DNA of 64,000 nt from Akkermansia sp. (lineage in GTDB: Bacteria; Verrucomicrobiota; Verrucomicrobiia; Verrucomicrobiales; Akkermansiaceae), in NCBI RefSeq assembly GCF_020860705.1, contig NZ_JAJBTT010000008.1, positions 1 through 64,000 on the forward strand. Direction: 5' to 3'. Each line of letters starts with the position of its first letter. Position 1 is the first letter of the stretch. Made by a program: the position numbers and the translations under genes. A model generated the notes under the pieces. That model saw only the letters and a list, made by a program, of their open reading frames with translations, made no database searches and was not told the origin of the DNA. Shown here in pieces: positions 19,777 to 30,017 of this stretch.

Positions 19777-21370
19777 ATGTTAACTATGAATCAACTTCTC
19801 TACCTTTTGCTCATGGGCGTATTCTGGTTCCCGCTTTCCTCCCGTGCGGAAACGTCTCCATCTCCCGAGCCTACCCTCTCCATCAGGATGGTGCATCCGG
19901 ACAACGAGAAACTGGTCCGGGAAGGGAAACCGGCCCCGGAGGGATATACGCCATACGAGTACGAGTTCGGCGGCTACCATGGAAAAAAGCGGAAAGAACG
20001 CCTGTTTCTGAAAAACACCCCCGTCATCACGGAAGCGGACGTGGAACGGGCGGCGGTTGACCTGAGCAGGCCTGCGCATCTCAACGTTACCCTGAATGCA
20101 ACGGGAGGAAGGGCCATGAAAACGGCCACCTCCGCCATGAAACTGGGACGCGACAGGCTGGCGATCGTTGTGCAGGGGAAGGTTAACTCCGCTCCCACCG
20201 TCCAGGCAGTTCTCTCCAATTTCTTTGAAATATCCGGACTGGACGGAGAGAATGAAGCCGCCAGGCTGGCGGAACTGCTCACCCGCCATGCCGCCGCTAA
20301 CCAGTCCACCCCTTTCACTTCGCAGGACCTGGCCCTGTACGCCATTCATCCGGAAAGCGCCCGGCTGGTGGAAGAAGGGGTTCTTTCCGTACCGGGATAC
20401 AGGCTCTGGAGCCGCCCGGCCCAACCGAGTGAAAAAAACGAAGGAAACGAGTATCTGCTTCTAGGAAACGCTCCCATCGTCACCGGGGCGGAAGCCCAAT
20501 CCGCGCGCCAACCTGGACTATCAAGGGAGCGTGAACATCATCTGGAATGAAGAAGGATGGCGGAAACTGAAACAGGCATCCGCAGCATGGAGGCCAGGCA
20601 AAGACAGGCTTGCCGTCGTCCTGCACGGCGCCATTGTGGCCACGCCCTTGTTTCAGGAAACGCCCTCCCATGCCACCCTCATCCCCGGGCTGGGGGATGA
20701 CCGCCAGCTGGATGCCATCTGCACGGCCATCAATACCCAGCTTCCGCCGCTGACGGAGCAGCAGAAACGGCAAGTGAAGAAGAATCTGGCCCTTTATCCC
20801 GTCCACCCGCGCAGCAGGGAACTGGCACAGCGCTTTCTTCCGGAACTCCGGCGGGGAAAAACCATCCGCCTGAAAAGCGGGTTCCGCTCCATCCCCTACA
20901 CCTTTCCCGGTTATCCGGAACCTGTCCAGTCCTACGCCTTTATCCGCCCGGAATCCATCACCGGGCCGGAGGATATCCAATACACGGAACGTTACCAGAA
21001 CGGCACGATTGCCTGCCAGCTGCTGCCCAGGGCGCGGGAAAAAGTGAGTTCCCTGATAGCCGCAAGCCCCGTGGGCGATGTAAACGTGGCGGTTGTCTTT
21101 CAGGGACACCTGCGCTACCAGTTGACGGTCAGGCGCTCCATTCTTCAAATGTGGGGACTCCCCGTGCTGACTTCCGTCCAGCCCGTTTCCGCCATTTACA
21201 TCCTCACTCCGGAGGAAGACCAGCGCATGTACCGGGAATCCGTGAACCTCATGATCCGGTACCTCCTGGAACCCGTCTGCCCCTGGCTCTTTAAAAACGT
21301 CCCTTCCTTCCGGACGCTGGGGGACCAGCGACCCTTCTTAATGATTGATTCCGGGCTGGAGCGCCCCTGA
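19777..21370 (+). pseudogene. Secreted protein with three SecD P1-head-like repeats, split by a frameshift into two ORFs (19723..20550 and 20531..21370)
   Basis: Repeat 2 begins in ORF 1 (NAPIVTGAEAQSAR) and continues in ORF 2 frame (ANLDYQGSVNIIWNEEG); aligns without gaps to repeat 1 (NTPVITEADVERAAVDLSRPAHLNVTLN). Confidence 0.55.
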
Positions 21371-21418
21371 TTTTTTTGCTCGAACCGGGCGGGGGGCTCC
21401 GCTATATTGCCTCCCGTT

Positions 21419-23065
21419 ATGGCAACACCGGATTTTCATTATCAGGATCCTTTTCCTATTGAAAAGGACGATACCCAATACCGCCTCATCACGTCCGATT
21501 ACGTGAGCGTAGGGGAGTTTGAAGGACACCCCATGCTGAAGGTGGAACCGGAAGGCCTGCGCCTCCTGGCCGCGGAAGCCTTCCATGACGTGGCTTTCTT
21601 CCTGCGCCCCGCACATCTGAAGCAGGTGGCCGCCATCCTGGACGATCCGGAAGCCAGCGCCAACGACAAGAGCGTGGCCCTGACCATGCTCCGGAACGCA
21701 GAAGTGGCCTCCGCCGGCATCTTGCCTTTCTGCCAGGATACGGGCACCGCCACCATCGTGGGCAAGAAGGGCCAGCAGGTCTGGACCGGCTGCGACGACT
21801 GCGAACAGCTTTCCCACGGCGTGTACGACGCCTATACCCAGAACAACCTCCGCTATTCCCAGACCGTGGCACTGGACATGTATACGGAGAAGAACACCGG
21901 CACCAACCTGCCCGCCCAGATTGACCTGGAAGCGGTGGAAGGGATGAAGTACTCCTTCCTCTTCGTCGCCAAGGGCGGCGGCTCCGCCAACAAGACCTAC
22001 CTGTACCAGGAAACGAAGGCCCTGCTCAATCCCGCCACGCTGAAAAAGTTCCTGGTGGAAAAGATGAGCACGCTGGGTACGGCGGCCTGCCCGCCTTACC
22101 ACATCGCCTTCGTCATCGGCGGCACGTCCGCAGAGAAGTGCCTGAAGACGGTGAAAATGGCTTCCACGAAGTATTACGACAACCTGCCCACCACAGGCAA
22201 CGAGTACGGCCGCGCCTTCCGAGACGTGGAATTGGAAAAGGAACTGCATGAAGAAGCCTGCAAGCTGGGCCTGGGCGCCCAGTTCGGCGGCAAGTGGTAC
22301 GCGCTGGACGTGCGCGTCATCCGGCTGCCCCGCCACGGAGCCTCCTGCCCCGTGGGCCTGGGCGTCTCCTGCTCTGCGGACCGCAACGCGAAGGCCAAGA
22401 TCACGCCGGAAGGCATCTTCCTGGAACAGCTGGAAACCAACCCCGGCCAGTACATTCCGGAAGCCCTGCGCATGACCTCCAGCGAGGCCGTCTCCATTGA
22501 CCTGAACCGCCCGATGAAGGAAGTGCTGGCGGAACTGAGCAAGTATCCCGTCACCACGCGCCTGAGCCTGAACGGCACCATCATCGTGGCGCGCGACATC
22601 GCCCACGCCAAGCTGAAGGAACGCCTGGAAAAGGGTGAAGGCATGCCCCAATACATGAAGGACCATCCCGTGTACTACGCTGGCCCGGCCAAGACCCCGG
22701 AAGGGTACCCCTCCGGCTCCTTCGGCCCCACCACGGCGGGTCGCATGGATTCCTACGTGGACCTGTTCCAGGAAAACGGCGGCTCCATGATCATGATCGC
22801 CAAGGGCAACCGCAGCCAGCAGGTGACGGACGCCTGCCAGAAGCACGGCGGCTTCTACCTGGGTTCCATCGGCGGCCCCGCCGCCATCCTGGCCAAGAAC
22901 AACATCAAGAAGGTGGAACTGCTGGAATACCCGGAACTGGGCATGGAAGCCATCTGGAAGATTGAGGTGGAAGACTTCCCCGCGTTCATCCTGGTGGATG
23001 ACAAGGGCAACGATTTCTTTGCCAAGATCCGCGAAGGCTGGGCCTGCGCCGGCTGCGCCCATTAA
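21419..23065 (+). CDS. Class I fumarate hydratase
   Basis: [58 protein letters not shown]. Confidence 0.92.
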   Translation: MATPDFHYQDPFPIEKDDTQYRLITSDYVSVGEFEGHPMLKVEPEGLRLLAAEAFHDVAFFLRPAHLKQVAAILDDPEASANDKSVALTMLRNAEVASAGILPFCQDTGTATIVGKKGQQVWTGCDDCEQLSHGVYDAYTQNNLRYSQTVALDMYTEKNTGTNLPAQIDLEAVEGMKYSFLFVAKGGGSANKTYLYQETKALLNPATLKKFLVEKMSTLGTAACPPYHIAFVIGGTSAEKCLKTVKMASTKYYDNLPTTGNEYGRAFRDVELEKELHEEACKLGLGAQFGGKWYALDVRVIRLPRHGASCPVGLGVSCSADRNAKAKITPEGIFLEQLETNPGQYIPEALRMTSSEAVSIDLNRPMKEVLAELSKYPVTTRLSLNGTIIVARDIAHAKLKERLEKGEGMPQYMKDHPVYYAGPAKTPEGYPSGSFGPTTAGRMDSYVDLFQENGGSMIMIAKGNRSQQVTDACQKHGGFYLGSIGGPAAILAKNNIKKVELLEYPELGMEAIWKIEVEDFPAFILVDDKGNDFFAKIREGWACAGCAH

Positions 23066-23093
23066 GCGAATTTAAATATAATAATTAAATACG

Positions 23094-23143
23094 AAAGACT
23101 AAAGAACCTCCGGGAAAAGGAGGGGCTTTAGTCTTTCTTTTTT
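23094..23143 (+). terminator. Intrinsic terminator after fumarase gene
   Basis: aaagactaaag..cctccgggaaaaggagg..ctttagtcttt then cttttttt. Confidence 0.8.
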
Positions 23144-23165
23144 ACTGCCGTTCGCCCCTGTCCTC

Positions 23166-23702
23166 CTAGCAGCACAGGGAATAGAGCAGCACCAGCGCCA
23201 GGTTGGCGCAGGCGGCCAGCAGCAGCCGCACCGGTTGCAAGCAGCCCGTCTTCCCCAGGACGACGGAGAGGAGAAGGAAAGAAGCGTACAGGGCCGTCCA
23301 GAACAGGAAAAATTCCGCCAGTCCCCTTCCATTGCCGCTCCCGTCCAGAGGCATCTTCCAGCCAAGGAACGGTAGAGGCAACGCGGGAAGCACGGCATAC
23401 ACGGCATAAACCCAGTTCCGGACGACCGTCCGGTAGGTAACTGCCAGCGGATCCCTGCCAAACAGGATATTCCTGGAATGGATTTCCCGCACGGCCTCCT
23501 TCCGCAGGGCAAAAGGCAGATAGAACGGAAGAAGCATCGGCAGCAGCACAGGCCATGCATAAAGCAGCATTCCCACCCCCAGGATGAAGGCAAAAAACGT
23601 TACGAGTGCCAGGGGAATCAAGGAGATGAGCAGCAGGACCAGCCCTGTCTTTCCGTCCGCCTTGTCTCCCATCTTCAGGAAAGACCATGAAATGTAAACC
23701 AT
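23166..23702 (-). CDS. Hypothetical multi-pass membrane protein
   Basis: Several hydrophobic segments; no family recognised. Confidence 0.6.
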   Translation of the reverse strand: MVYISWSFLKMGDKADGKTGLVLLLISLIPLALVTFFAFILGVGMLLYAWPVLLPMLLPFYLPFALRKEAVREIHSRNILFGRDPLAVTYRTVVRNWVYAVYAVLPALPLPFLGWKMPLDGSGNGRGLAEFFLFWTALYASFLLLSVVLGKTGCLQPVRLLLAACANLALVLLYSLCC

Positions 23703-23874
23703 AGGGTAAACGCTTTAGTTTTATTCATATCACCATAACAGAGCCACTTCACAAGAGAAAGCCGGAAAAGGTTTTTCCGGACAGCCTCCAGGCTCCTCCG
23801 CCACTCCGGCATGCCGCTCCGCACATACTCTGATTGGGATTGCCCCCCGTTCCAGCAAACGTTATTCTTTCTTC

Positions 23875-24327
23875 ATGGCTTACCGAATTTGCAAATCCAT
23901 TGAACTGGAAAGCGGGCACCTCCTGTCCAAGCACCCCGGCAACTGCAAATTCCCCCATGGCCATACACGCTCCGTGGAGATGGTGTTCCGGGCGGATACG
24001 CTGGACGCCAATGACATGGTGGTGGATTTCAAAGCCATCAAGCAGATGATGGGGGATTTTCTCCAGCAGTTTGACCATTCCCTGTGCGTCAATACGGAGG
24101 ATCCCAATTACGCCACGTTCGTGGCCGCCTACGGGGAACGCATTATTCCGTTTGACGGGGAAGACCCCACGAGCGAAGTGATGGCCCGCACCATTTTCCA
24201 CTACGCCCGGCATGCGCTGGAAAAGGCATGGAAAGGCTCCGGGGATTACCCCGTGAGGGACTGCGTGACGCTGGAACGCGTCCGCGTGTGGGAGACCAGC
24301 AGCTCCTGGGCGGAATACGGGGAATAA
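23875..24327 (+). CDS. 6-pyruvoyl-tetrahydropterin synthase / QueD family protein
   Basis: CKFPHGHTRSVEMVF zinc-His motif, FDHSLCVNTEDPN, ERVRVWETSSSWAEY. Confidence 0.85.
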   Translation: MAYRICKSIELESGHLLSKHPGNCKFPHGHTRSVEMVFRADTLDANDMVVDFKAIKQMMGDFLQQFDHSLCVNTEDPNYATFVAAYGERIIPFDGEDPTSEVMARTIFHYARHALEKAWKGSGDYPVRDCVTLERVRVWETSSSWAEYGE

Positions 24328-24526
24328 TTCCCTTCCCCCCACCAGGCAGGGGGCGGCCCGCATGGGAAAACACCGCCTTTCCCCGCTCCTTCCACATCGG
24401 GGGGATGCGCCTTTTTCACGGTCCGTTCCATAACGGGATCCGACTTCCCCGGAATTTTCCCGGCCCTTCAGGGAACGCCGGTAGACGAAGAAAGCATCGG
24501 GCCGGATTCTCCCCTCCCTGCACTCC

Positions 24527-25282
24527 TTAAAACGGGTTGAGGCACATCATGAGCTTCGATGTCCTGTGCCCATAGGTGGTAGAATACACGTCCGTAATTT
24601 CCCGCGCCCATTCGTCAATGGTATGCTGATGGTGGGCATATTTTCTAAAATCCTTGGTGTCCACGCCCAGCATGGAGCTGTGGTCTTCCTCATAGTCCGC
24701 AAATTCGGAGACGATGCGGCCCTTTTCATCCCGCACGCGTCCCGCCATGGCGATGTGGCCCTTTTTAATGAACCGCTTGGCCAATCCGCCCCCCTTGATG
24801 CCGCTCAACGCCGTGACCAAGATGCCGGCCTTGGCGTTCGTGGGCGTGATGGAGATGATGGCAAGCTCCATCGTATAGGCTCCTTTGGTTCCCGGAGGCA
24901 CCATGTCAAAATGCGGGTTTTTAGCGACTTCCTTCTCCATGCTGGCCGTGACTTTCTTCTGGAAGTACTCCGCCAGGTCGTGCAGGGCGGCAAATCCTTC
25001 ACTGGTATCCGGCCTCACATCCATATGCCCTGTATCCACCGGAACGACGGCCATCCGGATTTTCTGGCCATTCACGCCGTTCACTTTGTCATTCCAGACT
25101 TTTTCATCAGGAGCGTTCCAGTACGCATCAAAGGGAATATGGGAGTCCCCATTCTTCACGCAGTGGGTCATGAACCCCGTCTGGGGCACATGCTTGAAGT
25201 TATTGGAACAGGAAACCAGCGCCATGCCGCCAAGCAGCACAAGCGCCATCAGGGAAACCACGAACAGAAACCGGCGTTTTCT
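24527..25282 (-). CDS. Lipoprotein, DUF3313-like
   Basis: Lipobox LVSC after signal peptide; FKHVPQTGFM..., YTMELAIISITPTNAKAG. Confidence 0.55.
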   Translation of the reverse strand, partial: RKRRFLFVVSLMALVLLGGMALVSCSNNFKHVPQTGFMTHCVKNGDSHIPFDAYWNAPDEKVWNDKVNGVNGQKIRMAVVPVDTGHMDVRPDTSEGFAALHDLAEYFQKKVTASMEKEVAKNPHFDMVPPGTKGAYTMELAIISITPTNAKAGILVTALSGIKGGGLAKRFIKKGHIAMAGRVRDEKGRIVSEFADYEEDHSSMLGVDTKDFRKYAHHQHTIDEWAREITDVYSTTYGHRTSKLMMCLNPF

Positions 25283-25500
25283 CATAAAAAAACAAATAGC
25301 TAGAGTCATTTTATACATGCCCCGGCATCTTCTGTCAATAAAACCCTGGGCATGAAACGCTCCGGTCCGGCAACCGGCATGGAGGAAGGAAACATCCGGA
25401 AACCATGAAAAAACTTCCTGAGCCGGACAAAACCGCCGGAGGAAGAACCGTGCCCGCTACGTCCCAGAATTCCCATGGAACCTTGTTCTGCCGTACCCCG

Positions 25501-26670
25501 TCATTTTTCTTCCACCGCTCCGGCCTCTTCTTCCCCTCCCGCCGCAGGAAGCGTTCCGGAATAGAACTCCCGGATGAACCAGGGGTTGCGTTCCTCCCAG
25601 AGGGTTTCCGCCACATCATCCGCCACCCGGATGGAAAGCCGCTCATGAAAACACGTGAATTCCCCCACCCAGTCCGTCCTGCCGGAGGTCACGTAATTGA
25701 CGCAGCCGCACCACTGCAGGCACCGCGGGCGCAGGGGGCAGAAAAAGCATTTGGGATTTTTATTGCCGCGGGCGGCGGAGAGCGTCATCTTTTTCTTCCA
25801 GTCCTCCCCCGTCCAGACATTCCCCATGCGCAGGGATTCGTTATCGTCATTGCCCACCAGGCGGGCACAGGGATACATGTTGCCGGAGACCGCCACGGCA
25901 ATCTCCCGTTCCCCCAGGGTGCACATTTCACAGGCCTCATAACCGCCTTTAACATAGGCGGCAATTTTGCTCTGAATGACATTCAGCGTCAGCGGACGGC
26001 CCGCCTGGTAGCTCCGGAGGACTTCCCTCCCAATTTCTTCATAAGCGCTGGAAAGCGTTTCCAGCGCCTCCTCCGTCCACCGCGCCCCAAAGTCAGGGTT
26101 AAGCATGATATCCAGCCCGCACGTTTCCCCCATCCACCGGACGGAATCCGCCAGATGCCGCACATTGAGCGGATTGACCACGCAGATGAGGTCCGCCCTG
26201 TGTTCCCTCCCCTTGAACCATTCCAGGGCGGCGGCGCAGTCCCCGTGGGAATTGCGGCCGTCCGGATACTTGCGCCACACGCCGTGCATGGCGGCATTCC
26301 CGTCCAGGGAAAGCCCCAGCCGGAATCCTTTTTCCATCAGCCACGCCACGCGTTCCTCCGTCAGCAGGGTCATGTTGGTCGTCAGCGTCCATTTCAGCCG
26401 AATTCCGGAGCGGAGAGCCTCTTTTTCCGCATATTTCCGGCATTTCCGCAGCAGATCCCATTCCAGCAGAGGTTCCCCGCCAAAGAAACCGATCAGGATT
26501 TCAGGCTGCCTGCCAAGGGCCTTTCCTTCCTTCCGGGCCTGTTCCAGACCAAAGTCAATGGAGCGGAAAGCGGTTTCCACACTCATGGAGACAGGCCTCT
26601 TGCGGCCCGCATAGCAATACCCGCAGCGCAGGTTGCAGTCATGCGTCAGGCACAGGGTCAGATTGATCAT
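25501..26670 (-). CDS. Radical SAM/SPASM protein, probable peptide/protein maturase
   Basis: CNLRCGYCYAGRK (CxxxCxxC), FFGGEPLLEWDLL, SPASM-like C-terminal cysteines CEMC...YPCARL...CFFCPLRPRCLQWCGC. Confidence 0.88.
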   Translation of the reverse strand: MINLTLCLTHDCNLRCGYCYAGRKRPVSMSVETAFRSIDFGLEQARKEGKALGRQPEILIGFFGGEPLLEWDLLRKCRKYAEKEALRSGIRLKWTLTTNMTLLTEERVAWLMEKGFRLGLSLDGNAAMHGVWRKYPDGRNSHGDCAAALEWFKGREHRADLICVVNPLNVRHLADSVRWMGETCGLDIMLNPDFGARWTEEALETLSSAYEEIGREVLRSYQAGRPLTLNVIQSKIAAYVKGGYEACEMCTLGEREIAVAVSGNMYPCARLVGNDDNESLRMGNVWTGEDWKKKMTLSAARGNKNPKCFFCPLRPRCLQWCGCVNYVTSGRTDWVGEFTCFHERLSIRVADDVAETLWEERNPWFIREFYSGTLPAAGGEEEAGAVEEK

Positions 26671-26738
26671 GGCTTTTTATGGAACAACATTCAAACACCT
26701 GATGAACAACGGAGGGAATTTCCGGTTGCCCGCCTTCC

Positions 26739-27023
26739 TCACCGTTTTTCCCAGAAGGCAGCCGGGACTTTTCCGGGGAGAAGGAGCCTGCGGTCGTCAG
26801 AATAAGGTTCGGGCTGTTTTCCGGAATCATCAGCTTTGGGAACCTGTGTTTTCCCTTGTTCCGCAGAACCGGACGTCCCCTGACCGGATGAAGGCGGCGG
26901 TACGCAGGACATCAGGCCGCCGGCGGCAGCCAAAAGGGCGCCCGTTTTCAGCAATCTGGAAAATTCGGCCCGCGTAGGGTAGGAACGCCTGCGGCCCGGC
27001 ACGGAGGAAGAGGAATGGTTCAT
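26739..27023 (-). CDS. YPTR-motif small lipoprotein-like peptide (copy 1)
   Basis: GRRRSYPTRAEFSRLLKTGALLAAAGGLMSC; immediately upstream of radical SAM gene. Confidence 0.7.
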   Translation of the reverse strand: MNHSSSSVPGRRRSYPTRAEFSRLLKTGALLAAAGGLMSCVPPPSSGQGTSGSAEQGKTQVPKADDSGKQPEPYSDDRRLLLPGKVPAAFWEKR

Positions 27024-27060
27024 AAGACTGTTTCCGGGAAGGAACGGGAACTCTTGAAGG

Positions 27061-27239
27061 CTACTTGCTCTTCAGCACCGCAACGCCGCCCGGCCTCATG
27101 CCTCCCTGCGTCTGCTGGGAGCAGGCGGTAAGGCTGCCAGCAATAACGGCGGCCACTGCTCCGGCCTTAATCAGACGGGCCAGTTCCTCCCGCGTGGGAT
27201 AGCGCCGGGAAGAAGAATTTTTTCAACAGTCCCGCTCAT
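27061..27239 (-). pseudogene. YPTR-motif small lipoprotein-like peptide (copy 2), frame broken at an A6 tract
   Basis: ATG frame MSGTVEK.. and downstream frame NSSSRRYPTREELARLIKAGAVAAVIAGSLTACSQQTQGGMRPGGVAVLKSK differ by one base at T6 (27218-27223, A6 on minus). Confidence 0.65.
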
Positions 27240-27246
27240 GGCCCCG

Positions 27247-27447
27247 TTATTTTCCCTTGGCAGGAATAATCTTGACGGGCGGGGGCAGCGGCGCGCCACC
27301 CATCATCTGCCCCTGCTGCTGTTGCACACAAGCGGCCAGGCTGCCGGAAATAGCTGTTAAAAGACCCAGTTTGAGCAATTTTACCAGCTCTTCACGGGTC
27401 GGGTAACCGTTCTTTTGAGGCGGTTGAGGAGATATGGGGGTAGTCAT
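27247..27447 (-). CDS. YPTR-motif small lipoprotein-like peptide (copy 3)
   Basis: KNGYPTREELVKLLKLGLLTAISGSLAACVQQQQGQMMGGAPLPPPVKIIPAKGK. Confidence 0.7.
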   Translation of the reverse strand: MTTPISPQPPQKNGYPTREELVKLLKLGLLTAISGSLAACVQQQQGQMMGGAPLPPPVKIIPAKGK

Positions 27448-27588
27448 GCGTCCTTATTTCCACCAATTTCACTGACAGTCAAGAAAAAAGACAATTCATC
27501 CATTCCCCCCCGGCATCCTCCGGCGGCGGGACCTCCATTCCCTGCCGGGAGATACGGCGGCTCAACCCGGCGAACCCTTTGAACCTTA

Positions 27589-27981
27589 TTACGAGGAAGG
27601 GTCCACCTTCGGAATGGATACCCCTGAAGTGCACGACTCCATGATGATGATTTTCTCGTCCCTGGTGTCCGCCCCTTTCCGGTCGGGAACATAAAAATCT
27701 TCCTTTTGCATCTTGGTTTCCATATCCGGTTTTTCCCATCTATCCGTAGAAACCGTATCAATAACCAAGCCAGGAGTAACCCAGGCTTCCTCCATATGGG
27801 GAACATCCGCTTTTTTCTCTTTTCCTGCATCACCGGGAGATGTCCCCTGTTCCGGTCCACAGGAAAGGAGGGCTCCTGCTACGGCGGACGCAACAACGCC
27901 GCTCCTGACCAGACAGGCCATTTCCCGGCGGGTAGGATAGCCGGTTTTACGCATCGGTTCAGGAAAGGGAGCATCAGCCAT
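27589..27981 (-). CDS. YPTR-motif small lipoprotein-like protein (copy 4, longer C-terminus)
   Basis: RKTGYPTRREMACLVRSGVVASAVAGALLSCGPEQG... Confidence 0.65.
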   Translation of the reverse strand: MADAPFPEPMRKTGYPTRREMACLVRSGVVASAVAGALLSCGPEQGTSPGDAGKEKKADVPHMEEAWVTPGLVIDTVSTDRWEKPDMETKMQKEDFYVPDRKGADTRDEKIIIMESCTSGVSIPKVDPSS

Positions 27982-28298
27982 ATCCTCTTATTTTCACCAG
28001 TTTCCTTGACGGTCAAGAAAATATTACCACCCTTCCGGATGCATGGCTGTGGCGAGGGAACGTTCACCCGTGTTCCCGGCCTTTTTATCCAGGCAGCAGA
28101 GGTGGAGAACAGGCAAGTATCCAGGCTTTTCCTCTTATGGAGAACAGGAAGGGACGGAAAAAGTGAACAAGCCCGGTTAAACGGACAACGGAGGGCGGGC
28201 GATAAAGCTTGCCCCCGGCGCGGTGAACACAACTAGCGTGGGAACGAATCAGCCCTCTGCTCCCGGCAGGACACCTGTGAAACAACAGGGAGGATTTC

Positions 28299-29708
28299 CT
28301 ATTTCCCACTGCGTCCAGCCGGTGCGCCTTCCAGAACCGTACCCTTTCCGGCCAGCCTGACGACGGTAGCGGAAGGCATGGCTTTCACCCCTGATACGTC
28401 CAACTCCACGCCGGAAGATGAAGCACGGACCGGAACCGCCCTGCCGTCCGCCAGAGCCGCGGCGGAAGCCGCCCCCTTCATCACATAGGGAAGAGCGATT
28501 TTTCCGCTTTTGGGAAGATGATACATGATGAGGTACAGCGTGTTCCCCTTGCGGGTAACGACTCCCCACGGAAAGGCGTTTTTAAAGGGGGATGCCTGGG
28601 TGCCGTAAATAGCTTCACCGTTCACGTGCATCCATGCCCCGATGGCCTTGAAGGAATCCACTGTTTCCTTCGGCAGGGAGCCGTCCGCCCTGGGGCCGAT
28701 GTTCAGCAGGAAATTGCCTCCCTTGCTGACTGTTCCCGTCAGGCCGCGGATCAATTCCTCATGGGATTTCCACCGGTGGTTGTGCGCAGCATACCCCCAG
28801 GTTCCGTTCAGGGTCATGCATACTTCCCAGTCGTCATCGATTCCCTGCGGCGGAATATACTGCTCCGGCGTGGTGAAATCGCCATGCTCATGATCCGTTT
28901 TGACGAGGGGAGCCGTATTGTTGGAGGCATACAGACGGTTGTTGCAAATGATGCCCGGCTGCCTGGCATGAACTTTTTCCAGCAGCCCGGAGGCACGCCA
29001 GGCGCGGTCCCCGTCAAAATCCCTGGAGCTGTAATCCCACCACAGAATATCCAGCTTTCCATAACGGGTAAGCAGTTCGTCCACCTGGGCGTGCAGGAAA
29101 TTCTGGTATTTGGCATGGTCCGGGTGGGCATGAACCTCCAGGCTGGTGTTCCCCTGGGGATAGGGCAGGCCCTTGGCAAGCCGCCAGTCGTAATCGGGAT
29201 GGTGCCAGTCGATGACCGAATGGTACAGGCCCACCTTCAGGCCGTTTTTCCGGCAGGACGCCGCAAATTCCTTCACCACGTCCATGCCCGCAGCCTTCAT
29301 GCTGGTAAAATCGGAGACCTTGGAATCAAAGAGGGAAAAACCTTCATGGTGCTTGCTGGTCAGCACGGCATATTTACAGCCCGCTTCCCTTGCCAGATCC
29401 GCCCAGGCCCGGATATTTTTCCGGTCCGGCTTGAAGAGGGGAAGCGTTTTTTGAGCGTAGGTTTCACTGTCCGTCCCGGAATAGGACTGGATCCATTCCG
29501 CGCCTCCGTCGTATTTCTTTCCGTTCAGTTCCCCGGCCAGCCCGGAATACAGGCCGTAATGGATAAACATGCCGAACTTGGCGTCGCGCCACCACTGCAT
29601 TCTTTTGTCGCGCTGTGCGGGAGTTTCTCCGGGAGCCGCCTGGGAGAAACCCACACCCAGGCAAACGGAAACGAGCAAAAGTTTCGGAAAAAGGGAAATA
29701 ATCTTCAT
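28299..29708 (-). CDS. Alpha-L-fucosidase (GH29)
   Basis: WWRDAKFGMFIHYGLYS, YAVLTSKHHEGFSLFDS, DILWWDYSSRDFDG. Confidence 0.88.
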   Translation of the reverse strand: MKIISLFPKLLLVSVCLGVGFSQAAPGETPAQRDKRMQWWRDAKFGMFIHYGLYSGLAGELNGKKYDGGAEWIQSYSGTDSETYAQKTLPLFKPDRKNIRAWADLAREAGCKYAVLTSKHHEGFSLFDSKVSDFTSMKAAGMDVVKEFAASCRKNGLKVGLYHSVIDWHHPDYDWRLAKGLPYPQGNTSLEVHAHPDHAKYQNFLHAQVDELLTRYGKLDILWWDYSSRDFDGDRAWRASGLLEKVHARQPGIICNNRLYASNNTAPLVKTDHEHGDFTTPEQYIPPQGIDDDWEVCMTLNGTWGYAAHNHRWKSHEELIRGLTGTVSKGGNFLLNIGPRADGSLPKETVDSFKAIGAWMHVNGEAIYGTQASPFKNAFPWGVVTRKGNTLYLIMYHLPKSGKIALPYVMKGAASAAALADGRAVPVRASSSGVELDVSGVKAMPSATVVRLAGKGTVLEGAPAGRSGK

Positions 29709-30017
29709 GATTCCTGATTGGTCCATAGTTTTTCTTTTCCGTCTCCGAATGAAACCCGGAAGACGGAAAAGAACATAAAAATTCCTGAACGTACCTTCAT
29801 GGGTACGTACCCCGCCGGGGATTCTTGCAAGCTTTTTTGCCGGGCGGCATTTCCGATCCTATGCACGCTTTACTTAAACGCCCGTGCATCATGGGTATCC
29901 TGCCCGGGCCGGAGGGCGGAGACGCTCCCCTCGCGCCAAAGGTAAAAACATGGAGCTTCCCACCCGCCCTTTCAAAAACGCTTCCCATCTCTTCCTGGCC
30001 GCCATGGGGAAAAAGCC

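Noticed and set aside
25501-26670. Radical SAM protein as an anaerobic sulfatase maturase
   Set aside because: No sulfatase nearby in the window and tandem small ORFs fit a peptide-maturase context better; not fully excluded.
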